Of a stretch of 64,000 nt of DNA, positions 34,339-42,947 are shown piece after piece (the stretch's first letter is position 1; the number at the start of each line of letters is the position of its first letter). The notes beneath the pieces were generated by a model, which saw only the letters and a program-made list of their open reading frames with translations, was not told the origin of the DNA and made no database searches. Source of the stretch: Devosia ginsengisoli (GTDB taxonomy: Bacteria > Pseudomonadota > Alphaproteobacteria > Rhizobiales > Devosiaceae); contig NZ_CP042304.1 of the NCBI RefSeq assembly GCF_007859655.1, forward strand, positions 3,660,501-3,724,500, in the 5' to 3' direction. Both the position numbers and the translations under genes were made by a program.

Positions 34339-35010
34339 ATGGCTTGGACTGAGTACCTGACGCCATTGCTGCAGGGAGCCTGGGTAACGGTCCAGCTGAC
34401 CGTCTACTCGACCATTCTCGGCGCGATCCTGGCCTTTGCCTTCGGCATCGGCAAACTGTCGCCCAACTGGCTGATCAAGGCCATTTCGGTCGGCTATATC
34501 GAAATCTTCCGCGGCACCTCGCTGCTGGTGCAGCTGTTCTGGCTCTATTTCGCCCTGCCCGTTGCCGGGCAGGCGGTGGGGCTCGACCTGCGCCTGCCGC
34601 CGGTGGTGGCAGGCGTGCTGGCGCTGAGCCTCAATATCGGGGCCTATGGCGCCGAAGTGGTTCGCGGCGCCATCCAGGCCGTGCAGAAAAACCAGTACGA
34701 GGCGGCGCGGGCGCTCAATTTCACCCCCCGCCAGGCCCTGTTCGGCGTCGCGCTGCCGCAGGCCATCCCTGAAATGATGCCGCCCTTCGGCAACCTGGCG
34801 GTGCAGAACCTCAAGGATACCGCGCTGGTCTCGCTGATCAGCCTGGGCGACCTGGCCTTCCGCGCCGAGCAATTGCGCAATTTCACCCAGGACAGCACCA
34901 CCATCTTCACCCTGGTCCTGTTCATGTATTTCGGCATGGCGCTGGTGCTCACCGCCATCATGAAGCTGCTCGAGCGGTTTGTCGGCCGCTGGCGCCACGC
35001 GAGTAACTAG
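34339..35010 (+). CDS. ehuC: Ectoine/hydroxyectoine ABC permease EhuC
   Basis: 223-aa polar-amino-acid-type permease with about five transmembrane segments. YIEIFRGTSLLVQLFWLYFALP is the HisMQ-family signature, and the EAA loop is [29 protein letters not shown]. Third base after its stop begins ehuD. With EhuD it forms the membrane channel. Confidence 0.9.
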   Translation: MAWTEYLTPLLQGAWVTVQLTVYSTILGAILAFAFGIGKLSPNWLIKAISVGYIEIFRGTSLLVQLFWLYFALPVAGQAVGLDLRLPPVVAGVLALSLNIGAYGAEVVRGAIQAVQKNQYEAARALNFTPRQALFGVALPQAIPEMMPPFGNLAVQNLKDTALVSLISLGDLAFRAEQLRNFTQDSTTIFTLVLFMYFGMALVLTAIMKLLERFVGRWRHASN

Positions 35011-35012
35011 CC

Positions 35013-35705
35013 ATGCTGTTCGGTATTGAATGGGATACATCGAGCGAACTGGCCTTTGCCTGGTCCATCCTGCCGATCCTGCTGATCGGTTTGTGGGTGA
35101 CCATCCAGGCGACGGTGCTCGGCTTCGTCGTCGCGCTGGTGCTGGGGCTGGTCCTGGCGGTGCTCAAGGGCGCGCCCTCGCGCTTCGTCTCCTGGCCGGC
35201 CAATGTGCTCTGCGAATTCATCCGCGACACGCCGCTGCTGATCCAACTGTTCTTCCTCTACTACGTGCTGCCCGAATATGGCCTGGTGCTGCCCGCCTTC
35301 ATGACCGGCGCGCTGGCGCTGGGCCTGCAATACAGCGCCTATACGTCCGAGGTTTACCGGGCCGGACTGCAGGCCATCGGCCGCGATCAGCGCGAGGCGG
35401 CACGGGCGCTCAATTTCCCGTCGGCCCATACCTTCACCCATGTGCTGCTGCCCCAGGCCATTCCGCGCATCATCCCGGCCATGGGCAATTACCTGGTCTC
35501 GATCATGAAGGACGTGCCGGTGCTGTCAGTGGTGACGGTGCTCGAAATGCTCAACGTCGCCAAGATCATCGGCGATCGCACCTTCGATTATATGGTGCCG
35601 CTCTCCATGGTCGGCGGGCTCTACCTCATCATGACCCTGGTCGCCTCGGCCGGCGTGCGCCTGCTCGACACGCGCCTTCCCAAGCAAGGATTGCCCCTCA
35701 AATGA
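35013..35705 (+). CDS. ehuD: Ectoine/hydroxyectoine ABC permease EhuD
   Basis: 230-aa HisMQ-family permease. [22 protein letters not shown] signature and EAA loop [21 protein letters not shown]. Paralogous to EhuC. Its stop overlaps the ehuA start (ATGA). Confidence 0.9.
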   Translation: MLFGIEWDTSSELAFAWSILPILLIGLWVTIQATVLGFVVALVLGLVLAVLKGAPSRFVSWPANVLCEFIRDTPLLIQLFFLYYVLPEYGLVLPAFMTGALALGLQYSAYTSEVYRAGLQAIGRDQREAARALNFPSAHTFTHVLLPQAIPRIIPAMGNYLVSIMKDVPVLSVVTVLEMLNVAKIIGDRTFDYMVPLSMVGGLYLIMTLVASAGVRLLDTRLPKQGLPLK

Positions 35706-36475
35706 CCGATCCCATCATCAAATTCGACAAGGTCGGCAAGAGCTACGGGTCGCTCAAAGTGCTCGATGGCCTCGATTTCGAGGTCAAGCGCGGCGAGAAG
35801 GTCACCATTATCGGCCCCTCCGGCTCGGGCAAATCCACCGTGCTGCGCGTGCTGATGACGCTCGAAACCATCAATGATGGCGTGGTCTATGTCGGCAATG
35901 AACCGCTCTGGCACGAGCAGCGCAGCGGCGCGCTGGTGCCAGCCGGCGAGGAGCATCTGCGCAAGATGCGCCGGCAGTTGGGCATGGTGTTCCAGCAGTT
36001 CAACCTGTTCCCGCATATGACGGTGCGCCGCAATATCGCCGAGGCCCCGGTCAAGGTGCTCGGCCTCAGCCGGCAGGATGCCAACCAGCGCGCCGAGGAA
36101 TTGCTGGAAATGGTCGGCCTGGCCGATCAGGCGCACAAATATCCACACCAATTGTCGGGTGGTCAGCAACAGCGCGTCGGTATCGCCCGCGCGCTCGCCA
36201 TGCGGCCCAAGGTGATGCTGTTCGACGAGCCGACATCGGCACTCGATCCCGAACTGGTTGGGGAAGTGCTCAATGTCATCGCCCGGCTCGCCTCCGAACA
36301 TGATCTCACCATGCTGCTGGTGACCCACGAAATGCGCTTTGCCCGCGAGGTTTCCGACCGGGTCTGCTTCTTCGACAAGGGGCAGATGAAGGAACAGGGC
36401 ACGCCCGACGAACTCTTCACCGCCCCCAGGGAGCAACGCACGCGCGACTTTCTCAAGGCCGTGCTCAACGGCTGA
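35702..36475 (+). CDS. ehuA: Ectoine/hydroxyectoine ABC ATPase EhuA
   Basis: 257-aa ATPase. Walker [11 protein letters not shown]-loop [12 protein letters not shown], signature [14 protein letters not shown], Walker [14 protein letters not shown]-loop VTHEM. It is last in the operon (B-C-D-A), whereas the S. meliloti operon begins with ehuA. ATG overlaps the ehuD stop by 4 bp. Confidence 0.9.
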   Translation: MTDPIIKFDKVGKSYGSLKVLDGLDFEVKRGEKVTIIGPSGSGKSTVLRVLMTLETINDGVVYVGNEPLWHEQRSGALVPAGEEHLRKMRRQLGMVFQQFNLFPHMTVRRNIAEAPVKVLGLSRQDANQRAEELLEMVGLADQAHKYPHQLSGGQQQRVGIARALAMRPKVMLFDEPTSALDPELVGEVLNVIARLASEHDLTMLLVTHEMRFAREVSDRVCFFDKGQMKEQGTPDELFTAPREQRTRDFLKAVLNG

Positions 36476-36481
36476 ACCAGG

Positions 36482-36530
36482 ATGCAAGCACCGGGCAGCC
36501 TGCAGGCATTTCGCATGCAAGCAGCGGGCA
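36482..36530. promoter_or_regulatory. Direct repeats before doeX, candidate DoeX sites
   Basis: ATGCAAGCACCGGGCA (36482-36497) and ATGCAAGCAGCGGGCA (36515-36530) differ at one base and are 33 bp apart, about three helical turns. A degenerate third copy, ATGCAAACAGGGCA, lies at 37155-37168 before doeC. Phasing and repetition suit an Lrp/AsnC octamer. Inference. Confidence 0.5.
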
Positions 36531-36537
36531 TGCTCGC

Positions 36538-36560
36538 GCATACGCGCTGGACGCGTATGC
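36538..36560. terminator. Perfect 9-bp dyad between ehuA and doeX
   Basis: GCATACGCG-CTGGA-CGCGTATGC, followed after 10 nt by TTTATTATG. It could terminate the ehu transcript or be part of the doeX control region. Confidence 0.45.
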
Positions 36561-36609
36561 CGTAACGCCTTTATTATGCTTCCAGATTCACCGGGAGCAT
36601 CGATCTGGC

Positions 36610-37113
36610 GTGACCGCATCACACCCCGAACGGCTAAGGCTCGATGACCGGGACATCAAGATCCTGAGCATCCTGCAACGCGAAGGCCGCATTCCAAAAG
36701 CGGCCTTGGCCGAGCGCGTCAATCTCTCGGCCACGCCCTGCTGGGAGCGGCTGCGGCGCCTCGAGGATGCCGGAATTATCGAGAGCTACCAGGCGCAGAT
36801 TTCGCTCAAGGCCTTCGGTCCGGTGACCATGGTCTTCGTGCAGATCGAAATCGAGAACCATCGCAGCGACGATTTCGCCCGCTTCGAAAAGGCCATCGCA
36901 GCCGTGCCCGAAGTCGTCGAATGCTGGGCGGTGGGCGGCGGCATGGACTATATCTGCAAGCTCGTCGTCCGGCATCTGGATGACTATCAGAAGCTGATCA
37001 ACAACCTGCTGGCCCAGGAAATCGGCATCAAGCGCTACTATTCCTACGTCGTCACCCTGCCGGTGAAGGACGAGCCATTGCCCGTTGGCCTGCTCGCCGC
37101 CAGCCAGGATTAG
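36610..37113 (+). CDS. doeX: AsnC/Lrp-family regulator, DoeX-like
   Basis: 167 aa. N-terminal HTH (LDDRDIKILSILQREGRIPKAALAERVNLSATPCWERLRRLEDAGII in pieces) and a C-terminal RAM domain with VVECWAVGGGMDYICKLVV. GTG start at 36610. It lies between the ehu transporter genes and doeC-doeD, the place held by DoeX in ectoine degraders such as Halomonas. The widespread MocR-type regulator EnuR is absent from the window, so this protein may be the local controller. Ligand presumably an ectoine-degradation intermediate. Confidence 0.82.
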   Translation: MTASHPERLRLDDRDIKILSILQREGRIPKAALAERVNLSATPCWERLRRLEDAGIIESYQAQISLKAFGPVTMVFVQIEIENHRSDDFARFEKAIAAVPEVVECWAVGGGMDYICKLVVRHLDDYQKLINNLLAQEIGIKRYYSYVVTLPVKDEPLPVGLLAASQD

Positions 37114-37154
37114 GTGTCTCTAACCGGCGCCAGATGATTTGCCCGCCGGCCTGC

Positions 37155-37168
37155 ATGCAAACAGGGCA
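37155..37168. promoter_or_regulatory. Third ATGCAARCA motif, before doeC
   Basis: ATGCAAACAGGGCA resembles the two repeats before doeX but is two bases shorter. It lies about 80-90 bp before the doeC start, where an activator or repressor would act. Confidence 0.4.
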
Positions 37169-37247
37169 TCCCTCCGAATTTGCGACCGAGTTTGGCGAAC
37201 GCCTCTCCCGCTAGCCCGATATTGTCGCTGCCAATGTGGAGGCGACA

Positions 37248-38738
37248 ATGCCAGCGTCAGCATCGAGAACCGACCATCGCGCCGACCCGATTGCGGGTCT
37301 TGATGACCAAGACCTGTTCTGCGCCGCCGCCTTTATCGACGGCCGGCGCATTGGCGCGGATACCGATGTCATCGAGGTAACCGACCCAGCGACCGGCCAG
37401 CTCATCGGCACGGTTCCCGCGCTCGATGGGGCGGCATCCACCTCTGCGGTCGATGCGGCGGCAAAGGCCTTTCCCGCCTGGTCGGGGCTGTTGCCACAGG
37501 AACGCTCCGCCATCCTGCGCCGCTGGTTTGAGGCCATCCGCGCGGCGCGCGAGGACCTGGCGCTGATCATGACGCGCGAACAGGGCAAGCCGCTCTCCGA
37601 AGCGCGCGGCGAAATCGACTATGCCGCCTCCTTCGTCGAATTCTACGCCGAGGAGGCCAAGCGCCCCAATATCGAAAGCGTCACCTCCCATCTCGCCGAT
37701 GCCGAAGTGGAGGTCTGGCGCGAGCCATCCGGCGTGGCGGCGCTCATCACACCGTGGAATTTCCCCTCCGCCATGCTGACCCGCAAGGCTGCTGCCGCCC
37801 TTGCGGCCGGCTGCACCTGCGTGGCGCACCCGTCGGGCGAAACGCCGTTTTCCGCCACGGCCCTGGCCGTGCTGGCCGACCGGGCCGGCATGCCGCCGGG
37901 CGTTTTCAACGTGGTCACCGGGCGTGCCGCCGAAGTGGTCGAGCCCTGGACCGAAGACCCGCGCGTGCGCGTGCTTTCCTTTACCGGCTCGACCGAAATC
38001 GGGCGCCTGCTCTATCGCCAGTCGGCCGGAACAATGAAACGGCTGGTGATGGAACTGGGGGGTCTGGCGCCCTTCATCGTCTTTGCCGATGCCGATCTCG
38101 ACCAGGCGGTCGAGGAAGCCATCAAGGCCAAATTCGCCACATCGGGGCAGGACTGTCTGGGTGCCAACCGTTTCTTTGTCGAGCGGCCGCTTTACGACGA
38201 ATTCTGCCGCCGCTTTGCCGCCGCCACCTCAGCCCTGCGTGTGGGGCCGGGCATCCAGGATCTCGATATCGGGCCGCTGATGAACCAGCGTGCCGTCGCC
38301 AAGCAGCATCAGCATGTCGAGGATGCGCTGGCCAGGGGCGCAAAGTGCCTGGTGGGTGGGAAGGTCCATGCGGCCGGCCCGCTCTTCTTCGCGCCGACGG
38401 TCCTTGCCGATGTGTCGGATGATTCCCTCATCATGCATGAGGAGACCTTCGGCCCGGTCGCGGCCATCGCGCCCTTCGACGACGAAGCCGCGGTCATCGC
38501 CCGGGCCAATGATACCGAATACGGCCTCATCGCCTATCTCCACACCAACGATCCGCGCCGCATCTATCGCGCCAGTCGGGCGCTGCAATTCGGCATGGTG
38601 GCGGTCAACCGCACCAAGGTCACCGGCCCGCCCATTCCCTTTGGCGGTATGAAGCAATCCGGCCTTGGCCGCGAAGGCGCACGGCTCGGCATGGAGGCCT
38701 TCACCGAGGTCAAATATGTCTGCCGCGATTGGCACTGA
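37248..38738 (+). CDS. doeC: Aldehyde dehydrogenase DoeC (aspartate-semialdehyde oxidation)
   Basis: 496-aa NAD(P)-dependent aldehyde dehydrogenase of the succinate-semialdehyde group. WNFPSAMLTRKAAAALAAGC is the cofactor region, catalytic Glu is in MELGG (~residue 269) and catalytic Cys in GQDCLGANRF (~303), with ETFGPVAAIAPF near the end. In the ectoine pathway DoeC oxidises aspartate semialdehyde to aspartate. ATG 37248 has GGAGG 7 bp upstream; the GTG at 37236 overlaps that site. Pairs with doeD 33 bp downstream. Without this context it would be called SSADH. Confidence 0.85.
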   Translation: MPASASRTDHRADPIAGLDDQDLFCAAAFIDGRRIGADTDVIEVTDPATGQLIGTVPALDGAASTSAVDAAAKAFPAWSGLLPQERSAILRRWFEAIRAAREDLALIMTREQGKPLSEARGEIDYAASFVEFYAEEAKRPNIESVTSHLADAEVEVWREPSGVAALITPWNFPSAMLTRKAAAALAAGCTCVAHPSGETPFSATALAVLADRAGMPPGVFNVVTGRAAEVVEPWTEDPRVRVLSFTGSTEIGRLLYRQSAGTMKRLVMELGGLAPFIVFADADLDQAVEEAIKAKFATSGQDCLGANRFFVERPLYDEFCRRFAAATSALRVGPGIQDLDIGPLMNQRAVAKQHQHVEDALARGAKCLVGGKVHAAGPLFFAPTVLADVSDDSLIMHEETFGPVAAIAPFDDEAAVIARANDTEYGLIAYLHTNDPRRIYRASRALQFGMVAVNRTKVTGPPIPFGGMKQSGLGREGARLGMEAFTEVKYVCRDWH

Positions 38739-38771
38739 ACACACCCTATCCCACGGAAGGACCACACAAAA

Positions 38772-40148
38772 ATGCTGACCAACGACCAACTCGACCGCTG
38801 GGACCGCGACAACTTCTTTCACCCCTCGACCCATCTGGGCCAGCATGCGCGCGGCGAAAGCCCCAGCCGCATCATTACCGGTGGTTCGGGCGTCTATATC
38901 GAGGATCGTGACGGCAACCGGCTGCTCGACGCCTTTGCCGGCCTCTACTGCGTCAATGTCGGCTATGGCCGCACCGAAATCGCCGATGCCATTGCCGAAC
39001 AGGCCAAGCAGCTGGCCTATTACCACGCCTATGTCGGGCACGGCACCGAGGCCTCGATCACCCTGGCCAAGATGATCCTGGAGCGGGCGCCCAAGAACAT
39101 GTCCAAGGTCTATTTCGGCCTGGGCGGCTCGGACGCCAACGAAACCAACATCAAGATGGTCTGGTATTACAACAACATCCTGGGCCGGCCGGAAAAGAAG
39201 AAGATCATTTCGCGCTGGCGCGGCTATCACGGCTCGGGCCTGATGACCGGTTCGCTGACCGGGCTCGCATCGTTCCACAACAAATTCGACCTGCCGCTCA
39301 GCCCGATCCTTCACACCGAGGCGCCCTATTATTACCGCCGGCCCCGGCTGGATATGAGCGAGGCCGATTTCGTTTCCCATTGCGTGGCCGAGCTCGAAGC
39401 GCTGATCGACCGCGAAGGCGCCGACACCATTGCCGCCTTCATCGGCGAGCCGGTGCTGGGCACCGGTGGCCTCGTACCGCCGCCACAGGGTTATTGGCCG
39501 GCGATCCAGAAGGTGCTGAAGAAGCACGATATCCTCCTCATCGTCGATGAAGTCGTGACGGCATTCGGGCGCCTGGGCGCCATGTTCGGTTCGGACAAAT
39601 ACGGGCTTGAAGCCGATATCATCACCATCGCCAAGGGCCTGACCTCGGCCTATGCTCCGCTTTCGGGCTCGATTTTCTCGCAGCGCATGTGGGACGTGCT
39701 GGTGCGCGGCACCGACGAGAATGGCGCCATCGGGCATGGCTGGACCTATTCGTCACACCCGATCAGCGCTGCCGCCGGCGTCGCCAACCTGCTGCTGGTG
39801 GATTCCCTTGGCCTGGTCGGCAATGCCGGCACGGTCGGCGCCTATCTCAACGCCGCGATGCGCGATGCCCTTGCGGCCCACCCCCATGTCGGTGACGTGC
39901 GCGGCGAAGGCCTGCTGTGTGCCGTCGAATTCGTCAAAGACAAGGACAGCCGCACCTTCTTCGACGCGAGCGAAAAACTCGGCCCACGCCTGGCTGCGGC
40001 GCTGCTCGGCCGCGGCGTCATCGCCCGGGCCATGCCTCAGGGCGACATTATCGGCTTCGCGCCGCCGCTCTGCCTCAGCCGGCAGGAAGCCGATATCATT
40101 GTTGCCGCCTTCACCGAGGCGGTGAACGAGGTGCTGGGCCGGCCGTAA
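38772..40148 (+). CDS. doeD: Diaminobutyrate transaminase-like DoeD
   Basis: 458-aa class-III PLP aminotransferase. [49 protein letters not shown], and the PLP lysine at about residue 288 in [15 protein letters not shown]. In this context it converts L-2,4-diaminobutyrate to aspartate semialdehyde, feeding DoeC. The beta-alanine/putrescine transaminases of the same family are close, so the assignment rests on position. Last gene of the rightward ectoine block. Confidence 0.85.
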   Translation: MLTNDQLDRWDRDNFFHPSTHLGQHARGESPSRIITGGSGVYIEDRDGNRLLDAFAGLYCVNVGYGRTEIADAIAEQAKQLAYYHAYVGHGTEASITLAKMILERAPKNMSKVYFGLGGSDANETNIKMVWYYNNILGRPEKKKIISRWRGYHGSGLMTGSLTGLASFHNKFDLPLSPILHTEAPYYYRRPRLDMSEADFVSHCVAELEALIDREGADTIAAFIGEPVLGTGGLVPPPQGYWPAIQKVLKKHDILLIVDEVVTAFGRLGAMFGSDKYGLEADIITIAKGLTSAYAPLSGSIFSQRMWDVLVRGTDENGAIGHGWTYSSHPISAAAGVANLLLVDSLGLVGNAGTVGAYLNAAMRDALAAHPHVGDVRGEGLLCAVEFVKDKDSRTFFDASEKLGPRLAAALLGRGVIARAMPQGDIIGFAPPLCLSRQEADIIVAAFTEAVNEVLGRP

Positions 40149-40156
40149 CGACTGAA

Positions 40157-40200
40157 GCGTTTCCAGCAAAAGTGGCAACGGTTTTGCGGTTCGGAAACGC
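40157..40200. repeat. GCGTTTCC-type nested palindrome, copy 2
   Basis: Outer arms GCGTTTCC (40157-40164) and GGAAACGC (40193-40200) enclose inner arms GCAAAA (40166-40171) and TTTTGC (40182-40187). It lies between convergent doeD and lacI genes and could serve as a two-way terminator. A related but less perfect copy is at 7309-7340. Confidence 0.65.
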
Positions 40201-40212
40201 GACAAAAATTCT

Positions 40213-41250
40213 CTAGCTGCGCCAATGCGGCTGCGGCTCGGCCATGGTCTGCAGGCTTTCCGCGTCATCGCCCTCGATGCGCCGCAGCAGCAGGCGGGTG
40301 AGCTCCCCGCCGGCGGCGAAGACATCTTCGCGAATGCTGTCCAGGTCGGGGAATAAAGTGGGCAATATGCCCGAGGTCTGCTTGTAGATCAGGTGCAGGT
40401 CGCGACCGAGTACGCGTCCGCCTTCCTCCAGCCCGCCGACTAGCGCAATGGTGCGCATCTCGCTGTCGCAGATAATGCCGTCGGGCCGATTGGCTTCGGC
40501 CGCCAGATCGAGCCCGATCTTACGCATTTCGGCCGGCGAGGCGCCCTGCGTGCCTTCGAGTATCCGCGCCTCGATCCCGGCCCGCGCCGTGGCCTTGTGA
40601 AAGGCGGTGACGATGTTCTGGTAATTGGTGGTGCTGTCATCGCCAATGACCAGCATCACCCGCTTGCAGCCCTTGCTGGCCAGCCGCTCCACCGCCATGG
40701 CGGCGAACACTTCAGAATGGAAGTCGTGATAGGGGTGGGGCGTATAGAATTCGGTGCGCCCGTGGCTGACAAAGGGGAAGTCCGCATCGATCATCATCTG
40801 CACGCGTTTGTCACGCGGCCCGGTATGGGTGATGACGACGCCGTCGGCCGTGCGGTTGTCGAGAATGTAGCGGATTGTTTCGGCCGAGTTGTGTCGCTCG
40901 AATTCGGGAATGACCGTCAGGTGATAGCGCGTGCCCTTGATGGCATTGCCGATGCCCTGGATCATCTGGCGCGCGAAATCGATCGAGTCCTCGGCGCCAT
41001 CGAGCACCAGCGCGATCACATTGGTCTTGCCGGTGCGCAGGCGCACGCCGGCCCGGTCGGGGATATAGCCGAGCTTCTTGGCGGCCTCGGCCACCTTGTC
41101 GCGCGTTTCCTGCTTCAGCGTGGTGCCGCCGCGCAGCGACAGTGACACGGTGGAGAGGCTCAGCCCCGTCACCTCGGCAATGGTGCGCAGGGTGACGCGC
41201 GGGTTTGCGCTGCCGCGCCCATTGCCGCTCGATGTGGTCTTGCTGCTCAT
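40213..41250 (-). CDS. LacI-family regulator of the mannoside operon
   Basis: 345 aa. N-terminal HTH (TLRTIAEVTGLSLSTVSLSLRG) and hinge, then a periplasmic-binding-like domain (TNVIALVLDGAEDSIDF, ADGVVITHTGPRDKRV, FPFVSHGRT, GCKRVMLVIGDD). ATG 41250 is preceded by GGGGGAAAG. Divergent from the binding-protein gene at 41535, so it probably represses the ABC/alpha-mannosidase operon in response to a sugar. It is a paralogue of 53989-55038. Confidence 0.88.
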   Translation of the reverse strand: MSSKTTSSGNGRGSANPRVTLRTIAEVTGLSLSTVSLSLRGGTTLKQETRDKVAEAAKKLGYIPDRAGVRLRTGKTNVIALVLDGAEDSIDFARQMIQGIGNAIKGTRYHLTVIPEFERHNSAETIRYILDNRTADGVVITHTGPRDKRVQMMIDADFPFVSHGRTEFYTPHPYHDFHSEVFAAMAVERLASKGCKRVMLVIGDDSTTNYQNIVTAFHKATARAGIEARILEGTQGASPAEMRKIGLDLAAEANRPDGIICDSEMRTIALVGGLEEGGRVLGRDLHLIYKQTSGILPTLFPDLDSIREDVFAAGGELTRLLLRRIEGDDAESLQTMAEPQPHWRS

Positions 41251-41312
41251 CGTTTTCGCTTTCCCCCACCCGTTTCTACACCGCTGGGCACAGAAACCAA
41301 ACAGGCCAAATT

Positions 41313-41443
41313 TTGCAACGATATACAAGACGCATTAACCGATTTGAAACGATTTCGAAAATTCAACACACTGATAATAAACACGAAAACGAAGGAAATG
41401 TCAGAGAAGCTGTCGCAATCCGATTCACAATTGCAACGTTGCA
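41313..41443. promoter_or_regulatory. LacI-type operators in the divergent gap
   Basis: The gap 41251-41534 is AT-rich and holds no gene. A perfect 12-bp palindrome TGCAACGTTGCA with central CG lies at 41432-41443, and the half-site TTGCAACG recurs at 41313-41320. A second CG-centred dyad GAAA-CGA-TTTC is at 41346-41356. Central CG palindromes are typical LacI-family sites. Confidence 0.5.
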
Positions 41444-41534
41444 TAACATGTGGTTACCTCATGCCGCGTCAGGATGAGGGTTCCGGCGCGAGGCTGCCCG
41501 ACCAGAGGCAGCGCGAGCAGCAGAGGAGGAGTTG

Positions 41535-42851
41535 ATGCTCAGACGAGGATTTCTGACCACGGTGGCCGCAGTGTCGCTGGTGGCCGCCGCCGCGATCCCC
41601 GCGAAGGCCGAAGTGTCGATCATGTATATCGAAGCCTTTGGTGCCCTGATCGAGTCGGGCATCGCGGACTTCGAGGCCGAAACCGGAGAAACGGTCAACG
41701 CCATCAAGCTGCCCGGCCAGGGTTATGACCAGCGCATCGCGCTCGATCTGGCCGCCGGCACCGCTGCCGATGTCAACCTGATCGACAGTTTCATGGTCAG
41801 CGAACTGGCCGCTGCAGGATATCTCGAACCGCTCGGCACCATGGCCGCGGCCTGGGACCAGTATCAGTATTACCTGCCCGGCCTGATGGAAGTGGCCTCC
41901 TACCAGGGCGAGGTCTATGCCCTGCCCACCGACACCGATGTGCGCATGCTGTGGTATGATCTGTCCAATTTCGAGAAGGCCGGCATTGCCACGCCGTGGC
42001 AGCCCAAGAACTGGGCCGACATTCTCGACGCCGCCACCAAGCTCAAAGAAGCGGGTGTGCAGTATCCTTTCCAGCTGCCCGCCGGCATCAAGCAGGGCGA
42101 AGCCACCACCATGCAGGGCTTCTATATGGCCCTGCTCGGCGCCGACGTGCCCGAGGGCGACCGCAACCGTCTGCTCAAGCGCGATACCAATCAGTGGATC
42201 GGCGACAGCCCGGCGCTCCGTCGCGTCTTCGACCTCTATCACCAGGTCTATGTGGAGCAGGAACTGAACCCGGCCGACCTCAACTACGCCACCGATATCG
42301 GCGCCGCCGTGCGTCAGGCCCTCGCCGATGACAAGCTGGGCATCCTGGCTTCGGGCTCGTGGGAAGATGCGTGCCTGTGGGACTGCAACAACCCGCCCAG
42401 CCGTGAAGACCGCGATGCACAGGTCGCCTGGACGCCCTTCCCGGGCTCCGGCGAGCCGGGCACCATGGCTGCCACCAACATTTCCGGCGGCTGGACCCTG
42501 GGCATCAATGCCAATGCCGCCGACAAGGACATGGCCTTCAAGCTGATCACCACCATCTTCGATGAAGATAACTTCAAGGAATGGACGCTGGCCAACCATC
42601 GCATGGCCGTGCGGACCGATATTTCCGAAAGCACCGAATATACCGCCGATCCATTCCTGGCCGAAGCAACCAAGCTCGCGGCCACGACGACGGGCCGCGA
42701 CACCATTCCCGGCTACCAGACGGTTTCGGCCCTCGTCCAGCAGGCCACGTCCGACCTGCTTGATGGCGCCAGCGTCGATGAAGTCGCCCAGAGCTACCAT
42801 GACGCCCTAGTCGATGAATTCGGCGAAGAGAACGTCATCACCTACGAATAA
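41535..42851 (+). CDS. Sugar ABC transporter substrate-binding protein
   Basis: 438-aa extracellular solute-binding protein. The signal LRRGFLTTVAAVSLVAAAAI has a twin Arg (R3 R4) and ends at AKA, so Tat export is possible. The mature part begins EVSIMYIEAFGALIESGI. Typical CUT1 features: ADVNLIDSFMVSELAAAG, YALPTDTDVRMLWYD, NISGGWTLGINANA. ATG 41535 follows AGGAGGAG; a TTG three bases earlier lies too close. First gene of the mannosidase operon; the ligand is presumably an alpha-mannoside. Confidence 0.88.
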   Translation: MLRRGFLTTVAAVSLVAAAAIPAKAEVSIMYIEAFGALIESGIADFEAETGETVNAIKLPGQGYDQRIALDLAAGTAADVNLIDSFMVSELAAAGYLEPLGTMAAAWDQYQYYLPGLMEVASYQGEVYALPTDTDVRMLWYDLSNFEKAGIATPWQPKNWADILDAATKLKEAGVQYPFQLPAGIKQGEATTMQGFYMALLGADVPEGDRNRLLKRDTNQWIGDSPALRRVFDLYHQVYVEQELNPADLNYATDIGAAVRQALADDKLGILASGSWEDACLWDCNNPPSREDRDAQVAWTPFPGSGEPGTMAATNISGGWTLGINANAADKDMAFKLITTIFDEDNFKEWTLANHRMAVRTDISESTEYTADPFLAEATKLAATTTGRDTIPGYQTVSALVQQATSDLLDGASVDEVAQSYHDALVDEFGEENVITYE

Positions 42852-42866
42852 ACCTACCTCCCGACG

Positions 42867-42899
42867 CGGCGGTGCCCAAATGTCCTCCGGGTGCCGCCG
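42867..42899 (+). terminator. Intercistronic stem-loop after the binding-protein gene
   Basis: CGGCGGTGCCC / GGGTGCCGCCG, 11 bp with two G-U pairs and an 11-nt loop, in the 96-bp gap before the first permease. Likely lowers or differentiates expression of downstream subunits. Confidence 0.55.
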
Positions 42900-42947
42900 T
42901 GACGGGATGTTTCGTGTTTGAATGGCCCGCGTGAGCGAGAGCAGCCC

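Noticed and set aside
37248..38738. Reading the aldehyde dehydrogenase as succinate-semialdehyde dehydrogenase for GABA catabolism with the transaminase
   Set aside because: Sequence alone allows it, but adjacency to ehu, eut, doeA and an AsnC regulator favours the ectoine pathway.
41341..41378. TTGAAA ... GATAAT promoter for the mannoside operon
   Set aside because: Spacer of 23 bp is too long for a housekeeping promoter.
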